Below, piece by piece: positions 1 through 6,097 of a stretch of DNA of 6,682 bases (its first letter is position 1; every line of letters starts with the position of its first letter). The notes below the pieces were generated by a model. It saw only the letters and a list, made by a program, of their open reading frames with translations, was not told the origin of the DNA and searched no databases. Origin of the DNA: an uncultured Clostridia bacterium (GTDB lineage Bacteria; Bacillota; Clostridia; TANB77; CAG-508); the NCBI GenBank assembly GCA_947630155.1, contig CANRGM010000056.1:1-6682 (forward strand). The letters are read 5' to 3'. Position numbers and translations under genes: made by a program.

Positions 1-776
1 TTCCACCTTCACTTTGTCCTGGTTGAATACATATAGTTTCACCAAGTTTTGCATACCAATTTCCACTCATTTTTGGAGATTCATGTATATGACCATGTAA
101 TGACATATATGCATTGCTATTTTTTATAAATTGTGCCATAGCTTTAGATCCAACTTTATCTCCTGTTTTGCAATTATCTAGACCTATACCAAATGGTGGA
201 TCATGAAAAATATAAATTCCCTTATATCCTTCTGTTGGTTTTGGTAAATTTTCAAGCTCCTGTTCCATATAAGGAACATTATTTTTTCTATATTCTCTCC
301 ATTCATCAATTGTTAGTGGTTCTTGACATTTATTAATATATACTATTTCTTTCAATTGTTCTGGCATTTCTTGTCCTTTTTCAACTACAATTCTATCTTT
401 TCTAAAAAATGGTGTATCTAATACTTTAGAAAGACCTATAAAACTTGTATTTTCTATGTCTAATTTCTTCCCATCAATATTGTAAATATTTTCGTATTTT
501 GATATCATTTCTAAATAATCTGGTTCTACTATTTCTAAATCATCATTTCCCAAAGTAGCTATAAATCTAATATTTTCAGAATTCAATTTTTCCATATATT
601 TTTGAAAATATCCTTTAATAAATCTTTTTTGAATAGGAGCTCTTAGGTCTGCTTTTTTTGGTAATAAATCTCCGACCAATTACTAAATTATTAATATTAT
701 TCTCTTTTAAAATTTGATATAATTTCTCATATTTATTGATATCACCATGAATATCACATGTATAAATAAATTTCAT
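1..776 (-). pseudogene. Calcineurin-like metallophosphoesterase, frameshifted and cut by the window edge
   Basis: The gene starts at ATG 776-774, six bases after a strong AAGGAGG site (789-783). From there 34 codons read MKFIYTCDIHGD...LVIG, then the frame is lost and ends at TAA 617-615. Dropping one base near 674 (or 675) restores an open frame to the window edge, giving 258 residues with no stop. In the corrected protein all metallophosphoesterase metal-site blocks are present: D8-I-H10-G-D12, G34-G-D36, G76-N77-D78, H191 in FHDPP, and G228-H-I-H231. These blocks normally bind two metals and hydrolyse phosphomonoesters or diesters. The substrate is unknown. The late IQPG stretch resembles the usual near-C-terminal INPG of the family, so little is probably missing beyond the edge. 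Intact motifs suggest either a recent mutation or a sequence error; the site is not a homopolymer run. Family confidence is high, pseudogene status moderate. Confidence 0.85.
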
Positions 777-804
777 AAACTTCCTCCTTGTGTTTGATAT
801 TTAT

Positions 805-833
805 ATAATATCATAAAATAATGAAAAAGCCAA
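805..833 (-). promoter_or_regulatory. Possible promoter of the metallophosphoesterase gene
   Basis: On the minus strand a TATTAT -10 box (810-805) is preceded by TGA (813-811), an extended -10 form. TTGGCT (833-828) lies 17 bases upstream as a weak -35 box matching only about half the consensus. The -35 would sit inside the terminator hairpin of the HIT gene, so this region would end one transcript and start the next. The inferred transcript start is near 798, leaving a leader of about 20 bases that holds the ribosome binding site. This is a weak call by eye. Confidence 0.35.
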
Positions 834-861
834 CAACTTATTTAAGTTGTTGGCTTTTTTT
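824..861 (-). terminator. Rho-independent terminator after the HIT gene, symmetric
   Basis: A perfect stem pairs GCCAACAACTTA (829-840) with TAAGTTGTTGGC (843-854), extended by A:T pairs between 824-828 and 855-859. The two central bases mean the real loop is four bases or so. Read on the minus strand the stem is followed by TTTTT, which fits termination of the HIT gene ending at 866, only a few bases upstream. Because the stem is flanked by A and T runs it could also work on the plus strand. Confidence 0.92.
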
Positions 862-865
862 AGGT

Positions 866-1921
866 CTAATCAGGAACAATTGATGTCAGCCTTTCTCCAA
901 ATGGAATTTTAAAACACCTTGTTCTATCCTGAATTCTATATGAGATATCCTTCTTTTTAATCAGAAAATCCCAAATATAGTACAGGGTTGTATGAATATT
1001 TTCTGTAAACGGTGTAGTTCTCCAATTGTAGAGTCCGGGTGCACATCCCTGTTCAATGGCCATTATCTGCCTAGGATACTGACGCTGTACATAAACATTG
1101 TCATCATAACAACAAAGTCTATTACCTCTTGCACCAACCTTGTAAGCGAAATAATGGGTGTCTGCAGCTACAGACAAGTCAGGGCAGGGTTTCATCTGGA
1201 TCATATCCAGATATTTCTTGTCCAGTTCAAAATCAATTACCACATGCACATGGGCGTGCACAATTGATTTTGCATGAGATGTGAAACCAGATGGACCAGA
1301 ACCATGTTCGAAAAAGGATACAGGTTTATGTTCCAATACACACTTATCACCGAAAGCTCCCTTAAGAATCATTTCCACATCTTCGCAAACTTCCATATAC
1401 TCACGCATATACATGCTTGGAAGCTGTGCAATTGAAAGAAAGTTGTGCTGTTTGGGAACAATCATTAGGAAGCCGGGTTTTATTGAACCCAGTTCCGGAA
1501 TCACTACAAAATTGGGTGATTCGTAGATGATCATATCCTCCTTTTTCGTTTCGCGATTATAAATCAAGGTATCCCTTGAAATCGCTTTGTGCCCGATTAT
1601 CGAACACAGAACACAGGTTTCGACCCGAGTATCAATCCTCAGTCCAGTGCAATATTCACCAGGTTCAAAAGACTGAATATAGCACCATTCAGTGAACTCT
1701 TCACGAGATTCTTTTTTTGACATATCAAAAAAAGGTACTTCAACTGAATTAGGTACATGACAGCTCTCTTCCTTGGTAAGCATTACAGGGGTTTTGTTTA
1801 ACGCCCAGATGTTACTCCGGTCATTGGAGTCTTCAATCCTTTGGATTGCTTCGAACTTCTCAAGTTCTCTGATAAAGGCCTCGTTACTCGTAGTGAGTAA
1901 CACTCTTCTCGTTGTGATCAT
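866..1921 (-). CDS. HIT-superfamily nucleotide hydrolase/transferase-like protein, 351 aa
   Basis: A HIT core lies at about residues 100-230. It has C103-x-x-C106, ESPNFVVIPE (134-143), a KPGFLMIVPKQH strand ending at H159, FEHG (204-207), and the signature HAHVHVV at 222-228. By family knowledge the middle histidine (H224) is the nucleotidyl-accepting nucleophile, and such enzymes act on nucleoside polyphosphates or NMP-X compounds. By analogy with GalT and related HIT proteins, C103, C106, H159 and H222 are likely zinc ligands. The protein is far longer than the usual 110-150 residues. Residues 1-100 match nothing I recognise. Residues 265-320 (QYPRQIMA, then YNWRTTPFTENIHTT) resemble the C-terminal part of longer bacterial HIT proteins carrying an RR-x-IA...WR pattern. 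The start is fixed by GAGGAGG (1935-1929), seven bases upstream. The gene has its own promoter and terminator. It is clearly richer in G+C than its neighbours (29/60 at 1021-1080 against 14/60 at 3841-3900), suggesting transfer. The substrate is unknown. Confidence 0.88.
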   Translation of the reverse strand: MITTRRVLLTTSNEAFIRELEKFEAIQRIEDSNDRSNIWALNKTPVMLTKEESCHVPNSVEVPFFDMSKKESREEFTEWCYIQSFEPGEYCTGLRIDTRVETCVLCSIIGHKAISRDTLIYNRETKKEDMIIYESPNFVVIPELGSIKPGFLMIVPKQHNFLSIAQLPSMYMREYMEVCEDVEMILKGAFGDKCVLEHKPVSFFEHGSGPSGFTSHAKSIVHAHVHVVIDFELDKKYLDMIQMKPCPDLSVAADTHYFAYKVGARGNRLCCYDDNVYVQRQYPRQIMAIEQGCAPGLYNWRTTPFTENIHTTLYYIWDFLIKKKDISYRIQDRTRCFKIPFGERLTSIVPD

Positions 1922-1966
1922 TTTGTTTCCTCCTCTAATGTAATATTATATGACCAACGCGCGACA

Positions 1967-1983
1967 TCAATAATAAATATTGA
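1967..1983. repeat. Short inverted repeat just after the HIT promoter, possible operator
   Basis: TCAATA (1967-1972) and TATTGA (1978-1983) are exact inverted copies separated by five bases. On the minus strand the dyad begins about nine bases after the -10 box, so it covers the expected transcript start and early leader. That is a typical repressor position. The AT-rich arms are only six bases long, so chance is a real alternative. Confidence 0.3.
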
Positions 1984-1991
1984 ATACTTAT

Positions 1992-2020
1992 ATTATAGCA
2001 CTTTTTTAAGCAATAGTCAA
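1992..2020 (-). promoter_or_regulatory. Near-consensus sigma-A promoter of the HIT gene
   Basis: On the minus strand TTGACT (2020-2015) and a perfect TATAAT (1997-1992) are separated by exactly 17 bases. The -35 box is formed by the leucine and threonine codons near the C-terminus of the CobW-type GTPase, so the promoter is embedded in the end of the upstream gene. The transcript start is expected near 1985, giving a leader of about 64 bases. No terminator is seen between the two genes, so read-through from upstream is also possible. This is the best promoter match in the window. Confidence 0.8.
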
Positions 2021-3229
2021 TTTATGTAGATCTTCTATTATTTGTTCTTTATCCATATCTTTACCTATAAAAACAAGCTTTACCATTCTATCTCCAACTT
2101 CATCATCCCAATCTTTCATAGCATCTGGTTCATTTGCTAAGATTTGTTCTAAATCCTCTTTTGGAGCTGATGCTAACCAATATCCTGTTTCTGATAATTT
2201 AAATTGTTTTCCTGCTTGTTCAAATAAATATGACATATCATAATCAGTCTTGAACCATACTAAACCTTTACATCTGATAACTGTTTTAGGGAAGTTCTCA
2301 TTTACATATTTTTCAAATTTTGCTACATCAAATGGTTTTCTTGAAGTGTAAACAAATGTTGAAATTCCATATTCTTCTGCTTCTCCTTCATCATGATGAT
2401 GATGTTCATGGTGATGTTCATGATGATGTTCATTTTCATGCTCATGCTCATGTTCATGCTCATCTCCATCATCTTCTACATGTTCCTCATTATTATCATT
2501 TTCCAATTCTTTAATCCAACCTGCAGAACTTGTAATTTCTTCAAAATCAAAATTATTTGTATTCATTATTTCTTCCACATCTACTTTAGCATAATTTGTT
2601 TCGATTATCTTAGCAGTTGGTTGAAGCTTTTTTATTACCGCTTTTACTGTATTTAATTGTTCAGGTGTAACTTCATCTATTTTATTTAAAACTATTACAT
2701 TACAAAATTCTATTTGTTCTATTAAAAGATTTTCTATATCTTCTTCATCAATATCTTCTTTTATTAAATTCTCACCACATCCAAATTCAGAAGCTAAACG
2801 CAAACTATCTACAACTGTTACAACATTATCTAATCTACACATCTTTGGTAATCCTGATTGTTCCAAAGAATTTGCCAACATGGTAATCGTCTGAGCTATT
2901 GGTAATGGTTCACAAATTCCACTTGCCTCAATTAAAATATAATCAAATTTTCTTGTCTTTAAAATATCGACAATTTGTTGCATTAAATCTTCTTTTAATG
3001 TGCAACAAATACAACCATTAGACAATGGCACAACATTACCTTTATCTTCTTCTTGTATAAACCCACCATCTGCAATTAATTTTGCATCAATATTTACTTC
3101 ACCTATATCATTAACAATTACAGCAACTTTATAGCCTTGTTGATTTGTTAATAAATGATTCATTAGTGTAGTTTTTCCAGCACCTAAATAACCTGTTAAT
3201 ATAGTTATTGGTGTTATTTTTTCACTCAT
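2006..3229 (-). CDS. COG0523/CobW-family GTPase, putative zinc metallochaperone
   Basis: This 407-residue G3E-family P-loop GTPase has a Walker A GYLGAGKT at 13-20, the family-defining CxCC metal motif at C73-I-C75-C76, EASG (101-104) in the Walker B region, and NKID at 182-185 for guanine recognition. Residues 258-279 form a linker with 14 histidines alternating with glutamates, and a CobW C-terminal domain follows from about 285 to the end (GISTFVYTSRKPF onward). COG0523 proteins use GTP hydrolysis to deliver metal to client enzymes. The histidine-rich loop and CxCC favour the zinc-linked group (YciC/ZagA of Bacillus, ZNG1 of eukaryotes) over a cobalamin or nitrile hydratase role, but this is inferred. 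The start is supported by AGGGAGG (3243-3237), seven bases upstream. The gene lies 46 bases after the penicillin-binding protein gene with no terminator between, so co-transcription is likely. I saw no Zur-like palindrome, so zinc control is not shown. Confidence 0.93.
   Translation of the reverse strand: MSEKITPITILTGYLGAGKTTLMNHLLTNQQGYKVAVIVNDIGEVNIDAKLIADGGFIQEEDKGNVVPLSNGCICCTLKEDLMQQIVDILKTRKFDYILIEASGICEPLPIAQTITMLANSLEQSGLPKMCRLDNVVTVVDSLRLASEFGCGENLIKEDIDEEDIENLLIEQIEFCNVIVLNKIDEVTPEQLNTVKAVIKKLQPTAKIIETNYAKVDVEEIMNTNNFDFEEITSSAGWIKELENDNNEEHVEDDGDEHEHEHEHENEHHHEHHHEHHHHDEGEAEEYGISTFVYTSRKPFDVAKFEKYVNENFPKTVIRCKGLVWFKTDYDMSYLFEQAGKQFKLSETGYWLASAPKEDLEQILANEPDAMKDWDDEVGDRMVKLVFIGKDMDKEQIIEDLHKLTIA
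2393..2458 (-). repeat. Histidine-codon-rich low-complexity tract in the GTPase gene
   Basis: The DNA is a degenerate tandem of CAT, CAC, GAA and GAG codons encoding His-Glu alternation and then His-His-His-Glu units (residues 258-279). The repeated triplets and hexamers make the tract prone to replication slippage, so its length may differ between strains. The protein segment is expected to be a flexible metal-binding loop between the GTPase and C-terminal domains. Confidence 0.85.
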
Positions 3230-3275
3230 CTTTATTCCTCCCTATAATCTACTAAATATAAATCTAAAAATATAC

Positions 3276-5372
3276 TTATCTCATATCCTCAAAAATCTTT
3301 TTTACTTTATTTACAACATATCCACTTCCACCTTTATTTTCAACATTTTCTACCATGCTTACAACTAAAAGTTGATTATTACTATTTGGATCTGCTACAA
3401 AACAATTAAACCAGCCAATTTCCTTTGCATCTTCACCTTTTTCAGATTTGGTTTCTGCGGTCCCCGTTTTGCCAGCTAATGTAAGTCCTTGGATTTGAGC
3501 GGAATGTGCTGTTCCATTCGGATTTTCTATTGTTTGAATTAAATCACTTTTTATTTCCTCTACAACTTCTTTTGAAAATGCATTTTCTTTTAAATATGTA
3601 ACTTTATTTTCAGTTCCATCAGTTGTGTCTTCTCCAGTTGTATCATTTCTCTTTATTTCCAAATAAGGCATTATCATACTTCCATCATTTACAAAGCAAC
3701 TATATATAGATGCAAAATGCACTGGATTTATCAAAATTTGCCCTTGACCATATCCACTGTCTGCTAATTGTACTTCGCTTACAAATTTTCCTTCATTTGA
3801 TATTTGAGATTTTGCAAGATTCATCTCAAAATTAATATTATTTTCAAATCCTATATTTTTTAATTGTTCTTCTAATTTTTCTGTTCCTATCTTAAGAGCT
3901 GTTTTTGCAAAAAATATATTATCCGAATAAATTAAAGCATTTAATAGATTTGCTGGTTCACTATAATTTTTTAATGTTGTAATAAAATATGTTCCCCATG
4001 AATTGTCTTTTTGCCAGCTTGTACCACTTGCTTCATATACTTCATCTCCAGTAATTGTTCCTGTTTGTAAAGCTATTGCACCAATTACAGGTTTGAATGA
4101 TGAACCAGGTGCATAACTTCTAAGAAATCTTGCATATAACGGATTATTTGAATTATTACTTAATTCATTCCACTCTTGTGAAGACATTCCTATTACAAAA
4201 CTATTTGGATCATATGATGGAGTACTTACTAAAGCTAGTATTTCGCCCGTCTTAGGATTCATAACTACTTCTGCACTATTTTCTCCAGCATATTGATCAT
4301 ATACCTTTTGTTGAACCTCAGAATCTATAGTTAATTTTATATTTTCACCATCAACTTTTTCTTTATTTATAAGCACATTTTTGCTTTTTCCACTTTCATC
4401 GACAATACTAACTTTATACCCATTTTGACCTTTTAATCTATCTTCATAAACTATTTCAAGACCTGTTCTACCTACTAAGGTATTTTCATCATATTCTTTA
4501 TTGGCTTCTAATTCTTCTGCATTTACTTTTTGTACATAACCTGTTAGATGTGCAGCTTTTTCTCCTAGAGGATATACTCTTGATGAAATATCTTTAATTT
4601 TTACCCCATCAATTTGATTTAAGCCATCAATAACTGTTAATTTTTGTTTTGATATGGTTGCTAATTCAACAAATGTATCTGACTTAACATATGATGCACT
4701 TAATTTTTTATTTATGTTGTCTGTAGTCATACCAAGCAAGTCTGCTATTTTTTGTATATCTTGTGCTTTTGTTTCTTCATTCATCCATCCTGGTACTAAA
4801 CCTACTGATGAGATATATCCACTTCCTGCAAGTAAAACTCCATTTCTATCTATAAGGCTACCTCTTTTAGCAGAATCTTTTTCTATACTGATTTTATCTG
4901 TTTGTGTTAAATTCGGGTATATTATGCCATAATCCCATGATATGTAATATTTTTTGTCATTTTGTTTTTTTAATGAAACAGTATTTTCAAAACTAAATTC
5001 TCCATATATTGAATTGATTTTAGTAGTATATGTGACATTAGAGTTATCTGTATCTAGCTTTTCAGTTCTTATATTGCTTACTTCTACACTTGATATACTT
5101 AGTGTATCATATATATCTTTATATTTTTCAACTAACTCTTCTTCAGAAATTTTTGCTTTGCTATCATCTGTCAAAATTCCATAAATATTATTATACTGAC
5201 CATTATTTATATAGTCTACATATATTCCAACTACTCCTTCAGGTGTATTTAATGATTTTTCATTTTCTTTTTTCTTAGTATACCAATTATAGAGAACTCC
5301 AGCTATAACTAGTACTACAAGTATTCCAATAATTATTCCAAATATTGTAACTGTTTTTTTACTTTTATTCAT
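3276..5372 (-). CDS. Class B penicillin-binding protein, PBP2a (MecA)/PBP3-like, 698 aa
   Basis: This is a membrane-anchored DD-transpeptidase that cross-links peptidoglycan outside the cell. Residues 1-7 are basic and 8-28 form one membrane helix. About 43-147 fits the NTF2-like MecA N-terminal domain, and about 165-335 fits the PBP dimerisation region (RGSLIDRNG at 170-178). The transpeptidase domain fills the rest, with S424-S-F-K427 (acylated serine S424), S483-D-N485 and K635-T-G-T638. The stretch LADSGYGQGQILINPV (536-551) closely resembles the same region of staphylococcal PBP2a, and the three-domain plan matches B. subtilis PBP3 (PbpC) and enterococcal PBP5. Those relatives bind beta-lactams weakly, so a role in intrinsic tolerance is plausible but unproven. 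The frame extends upstream to a TTG at 5405, but the AAGGAG site (5388-5383) sits inside that stretch, ten bases before ATG 5372, which I take as the start. The gene has its own promoter and is followed closely by the GTPase gene. Confidence 0.94.
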   Translation of the reverse strand: MNKSKKTVTIFGIIIGILVVLVIAGVLYNWYTKKKENEKSLNTPEGVVGIYVDYINNGQYNNIYGILTDDSKAKISEEELVEKYKDIYDTLSISSVEVSNIRTEKLDTDNSNVTYTTKINSIYGEFSFENTVSLKKQNDKKYYISWDYGIIYPNLTQTDKISIEKDSAKRGSLIDRNGVLLAGSGYISSVGLVPGWMNEETKAQDIQKIADLLGMTTDNINKKLSASYVKSDTFVELATISKQKLTVIDGLNQIDGVKIKDISSRVYPLGEKAAHLTGYVQKVNAEELEANKEYDENTLVGRTGLEIVYEDRLKGQNGYKVSIVDESGKSKNVLINKEKVDGENIKLTIDSEVQQKVYDQYAGENSAEVVMNPKTGEILALVSTPSYDPNSFVIGMSSQEWNELSNNSNNPLYARFLRSYAPGSSFKPVIGAIALQTGTITGDEVYEASGTSWQKDNSWGTYFITTLKNYSEPANLLNALIYSDNIFFAKTALKIGTEKLEEQLKNIGFENNINFEMNLAKSQISNEGKFVSEVQLADSGYGQGQILINPVHFASIYSCFVNDGSMIMPYLEIKRNDTTGEDTTDGTENKVTYLKENAFSKEVVEEIKSDLIQTIENPNGTAHSAQIQGLTLAGKTGTAETKSEKGEDAKEIGWFNCFVADPNSNNQLLVVSMVENVENKGGSGYVVNKVKKIFEDMR

Positions 5373-5382
5373 GATTTTAAAA

Positions 5383-5388
5383 CTCCTT
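5383..5388 (-). promoter_or_regulatory. Ribosome binding site that sets the PBP start
   Basis: AAGGAG on the minus strand lies ten bases before ATG 5372-5370. A start at the upstream in-frame TTG (5405) would place this site inside the gene and add eleven basic and polar residues ahead of the membrane helix. The ATG start gives a normal short basic N-terminus. Confidence 0.8.
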
Positions 5389-5420
5389 TCTCTACTAACT
5401 CTCAAAATATATTCTCAAAT

Positions 5421-5449
5421 ATTATATCATTTTCACATACTTTTTTAAA
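5421..5449 (-). promoter_or_regulatory. Promoter of the PBP gene, extended -10 type
   Basis: On the minus strand TATAAT (5426-5421) is a perfect -10 box preceded by TGA (5429-5427), the extended -10 element. A weak -35 box TTTAAA (5449-5444, four of six matches) lies 17 bases upstream. The transcript would start near 5414 and give a leader of about 40 bases. That is too short for a riboswitch, and none is seen. Confidence 0.65.
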
Positions 5450-5478
5450 TAGTTTTATACAATTTTTATTATTTTATT

Positions 5479-5492
5479 TCTAACGGATTAGA
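5479..5492. repeat. Small dyad upstream of the PBP promoter
   Basis: TCTAA (5479-5483) and TTAGA (5488-5492) are inverted copies around a four-base centre. The dyad lies 30 to 43 bases upstream of the PBP -35 box, a position open to an activator or repressor. With five-base arms it may be chance. It does not resemble a BlaI/MecI operator. Confidence 0.2.
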
Positions 5493-5540
5493 TACCTCAA
5501 AGCATTCAAATAAAATGAAAAAAATATCCTTACATATCTA

Positions 5541-5571
5541 AAAAAAGTGTTGCTAAAGGCAACACTTTTTT
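5541..5571 (-). terminator. Rho-independent terminator after the lipoprotein gene, with an outer stem
   Basis: GTGTTGC (5547-5553) pairs with GCAACAC (5559-5565) around a five-base loop, extended by six A:T pairs to 5541 and 5571. On the minus strand the stem leads into a run of T, fitting termination of the lipoprotein gene that ends at 5584. A second arm, CTTACATA (5529-5536) with TATGTAAG (5571-5578), can pair outside the core with a small bulge, making a longer hairpin than termination needs. The flanking A and T runs allow action in both directions. Confidence 0.9.
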
Positions 5572-5583
5572 ATGTAAGAATAA

Positions 5584-5988
5584 TTATTTTACTTCATATC
5601 CTTCTTCTTCTAAAGCTTTTTTCAAATCATCCTTTGATAAACTTTCATCAAAACCTTCTTCATTAGCAAATGCTTCAGCAGACATAGTCATTATAAATTT
5701 CTTTCCTTTTTGTTCAGTTTCTACACCTTCAAGTTCATCTCCAGCTAATTTATAAACACTTGCTATAGCCTCAGCTTTTTCTTTATCTTCAAATTCCATT
5801 GTCATTGTTATTTTGTCAGCTTTATCATCTTTGAATTTTACTTCTATTGTTTCTTTGTAATTTCCAAAAGTATCATCTTCACTTACATCTCTAGTAGCAA
5901 CTAACTTATTTCCACCACATCCTGTTAAAGCAAATAACATAACTGCCATAACCAACATTAATAAAACGCTTTTTACTGTTTTCTTCAT
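5584..5988 (-). CDS. Small secreted lipoprotein, 134 aa, possibly YehR/DUF1307-like
   Basis: The product has a classic type II signal peptide: basic MKK start, hydrophobic stretch 7-20, and lipobox L21-T-G-C24. C24 would be lipidated and cleaved, anchoring the mature 111 residues to the outer face of the membrane. The mature part is small, highly charged and acidic, with repeated T-M-T/T-M-S strand-like segments (ITMTMEFED, FIMTMSAE). Its acidic C-terminus (SKDDLKKALEEEGYEVK) resembles the end of YehR-type lipoproteins (DUF1307), a family of unknown function; this match is tentative. The frame also contains an ATG at 6012, but the ribosome binding site AAAGGTGGTGA (6003-5993) lies after it and the promoter places the transcript start at about 6012, so ATG 5988 is the start. 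The gene forms a one-gene unit with its own promoter and terminator. Role unknown. Confidence 0.88.
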   Translation of the reverse strand: MKKTVKSVLLMLVMAVMLFALTGCGGNKLVATRDVSEDDTFGNYKETIEVKFKDDKADKITMTMEFEDKEKAEAIASVYKLAGDELEGVETEQKGKKFIMTMSAEAFANEEGFDESLSKDDLKKALEEEGYEVK

Positions 5989-6018
5989 TCTTTCACCACC
6001 TTTCAATTTCATAAATTA

Positions 6019-6047
6019 ATTATACACATAAAAATATAAAATGTCTA
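6019..6047 (-). promoter_or_regulatory. Strong promoter of the lipoprotein gene
   Basis: On the minus strand TAGACA (6047-6042, five of six consensus bases) and a perfect TATAAT (6024-6019) are 17 bases apart. The transcript start should fall near 6012, leaving a leader of about 24 bases that carries the ribosome binding site. Confidence 0.78.
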
Positions 6048-6054
6048 ACATTTT
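6038..6054. promoter_or_regulatory. Palindrome over the -35 box, candidate operator
   Basis: AAAATGT (6038-6044) and ACATTTT (6048-6054) are perfect seven-base inverted repeats with a three-base centre. The dyad covers the whole -35 hexamer of the lipoprotein promoter, where a bound repressor would block RNA polymerase. The three-base spacer is too tight for a stable hairpin, which favours a protein site over an RNA structure. The regulator is unknown. Confidence 0.45.
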
Positions 6055-6097
6055 TATATAATTTTATAAAAAAACTCTTTTATTATTTTTAAGACTT

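Noticed and set aside
992..1526. Two open frames on the plus strand (992-1267 and 1281-1526)
   Set aside because: They lie opposite the HIT gene, show no recognisable domain and no promoter, and their composition is explained by the coding strand.
2393..2470. Possible tandem repeat or CRISPR-like array
   Set aside because: The repeat units are 3-12 bases of coding triplets with no spacers; it encodes the metal-binding loop.
2320..2656. Two plus-strand frames rich in His/Asp or Met/Phe
   Set aside because: They are the complement of the histidine-rich GTPase tract. Their low complexity comes from reading CAT/GAA repeats on the other strand.
3230..3275. Zur box or zinc-responsive promoter before the GTPase gene
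   Set aside because: No long palindrome of the TAAATCGTAAT type is present, and no -35/-10 pair stands out in the 46-base gap.
4654..5278. Three plus-strand frames opposite the PBP gene
   Set aside because: They are shadows of a well-supported transpeptidase gene, and the hydrophobic stretches reflect T-rich complement sequence.
5529..5578. BlaI/MecI operator (TACA...TGTA) near the PBP gene
   Set aside because: The TACATA and TATGTA elements are 34 bases apart as outer arms of a terminator hairpin, not a compact operator.
6055..6097. Terminator after the HD-domain gene
   Set aside because: The stretch is A/T runs without a G/C-containing stem followed by a T run on the minus strand; only weak A:T pairing is possible.
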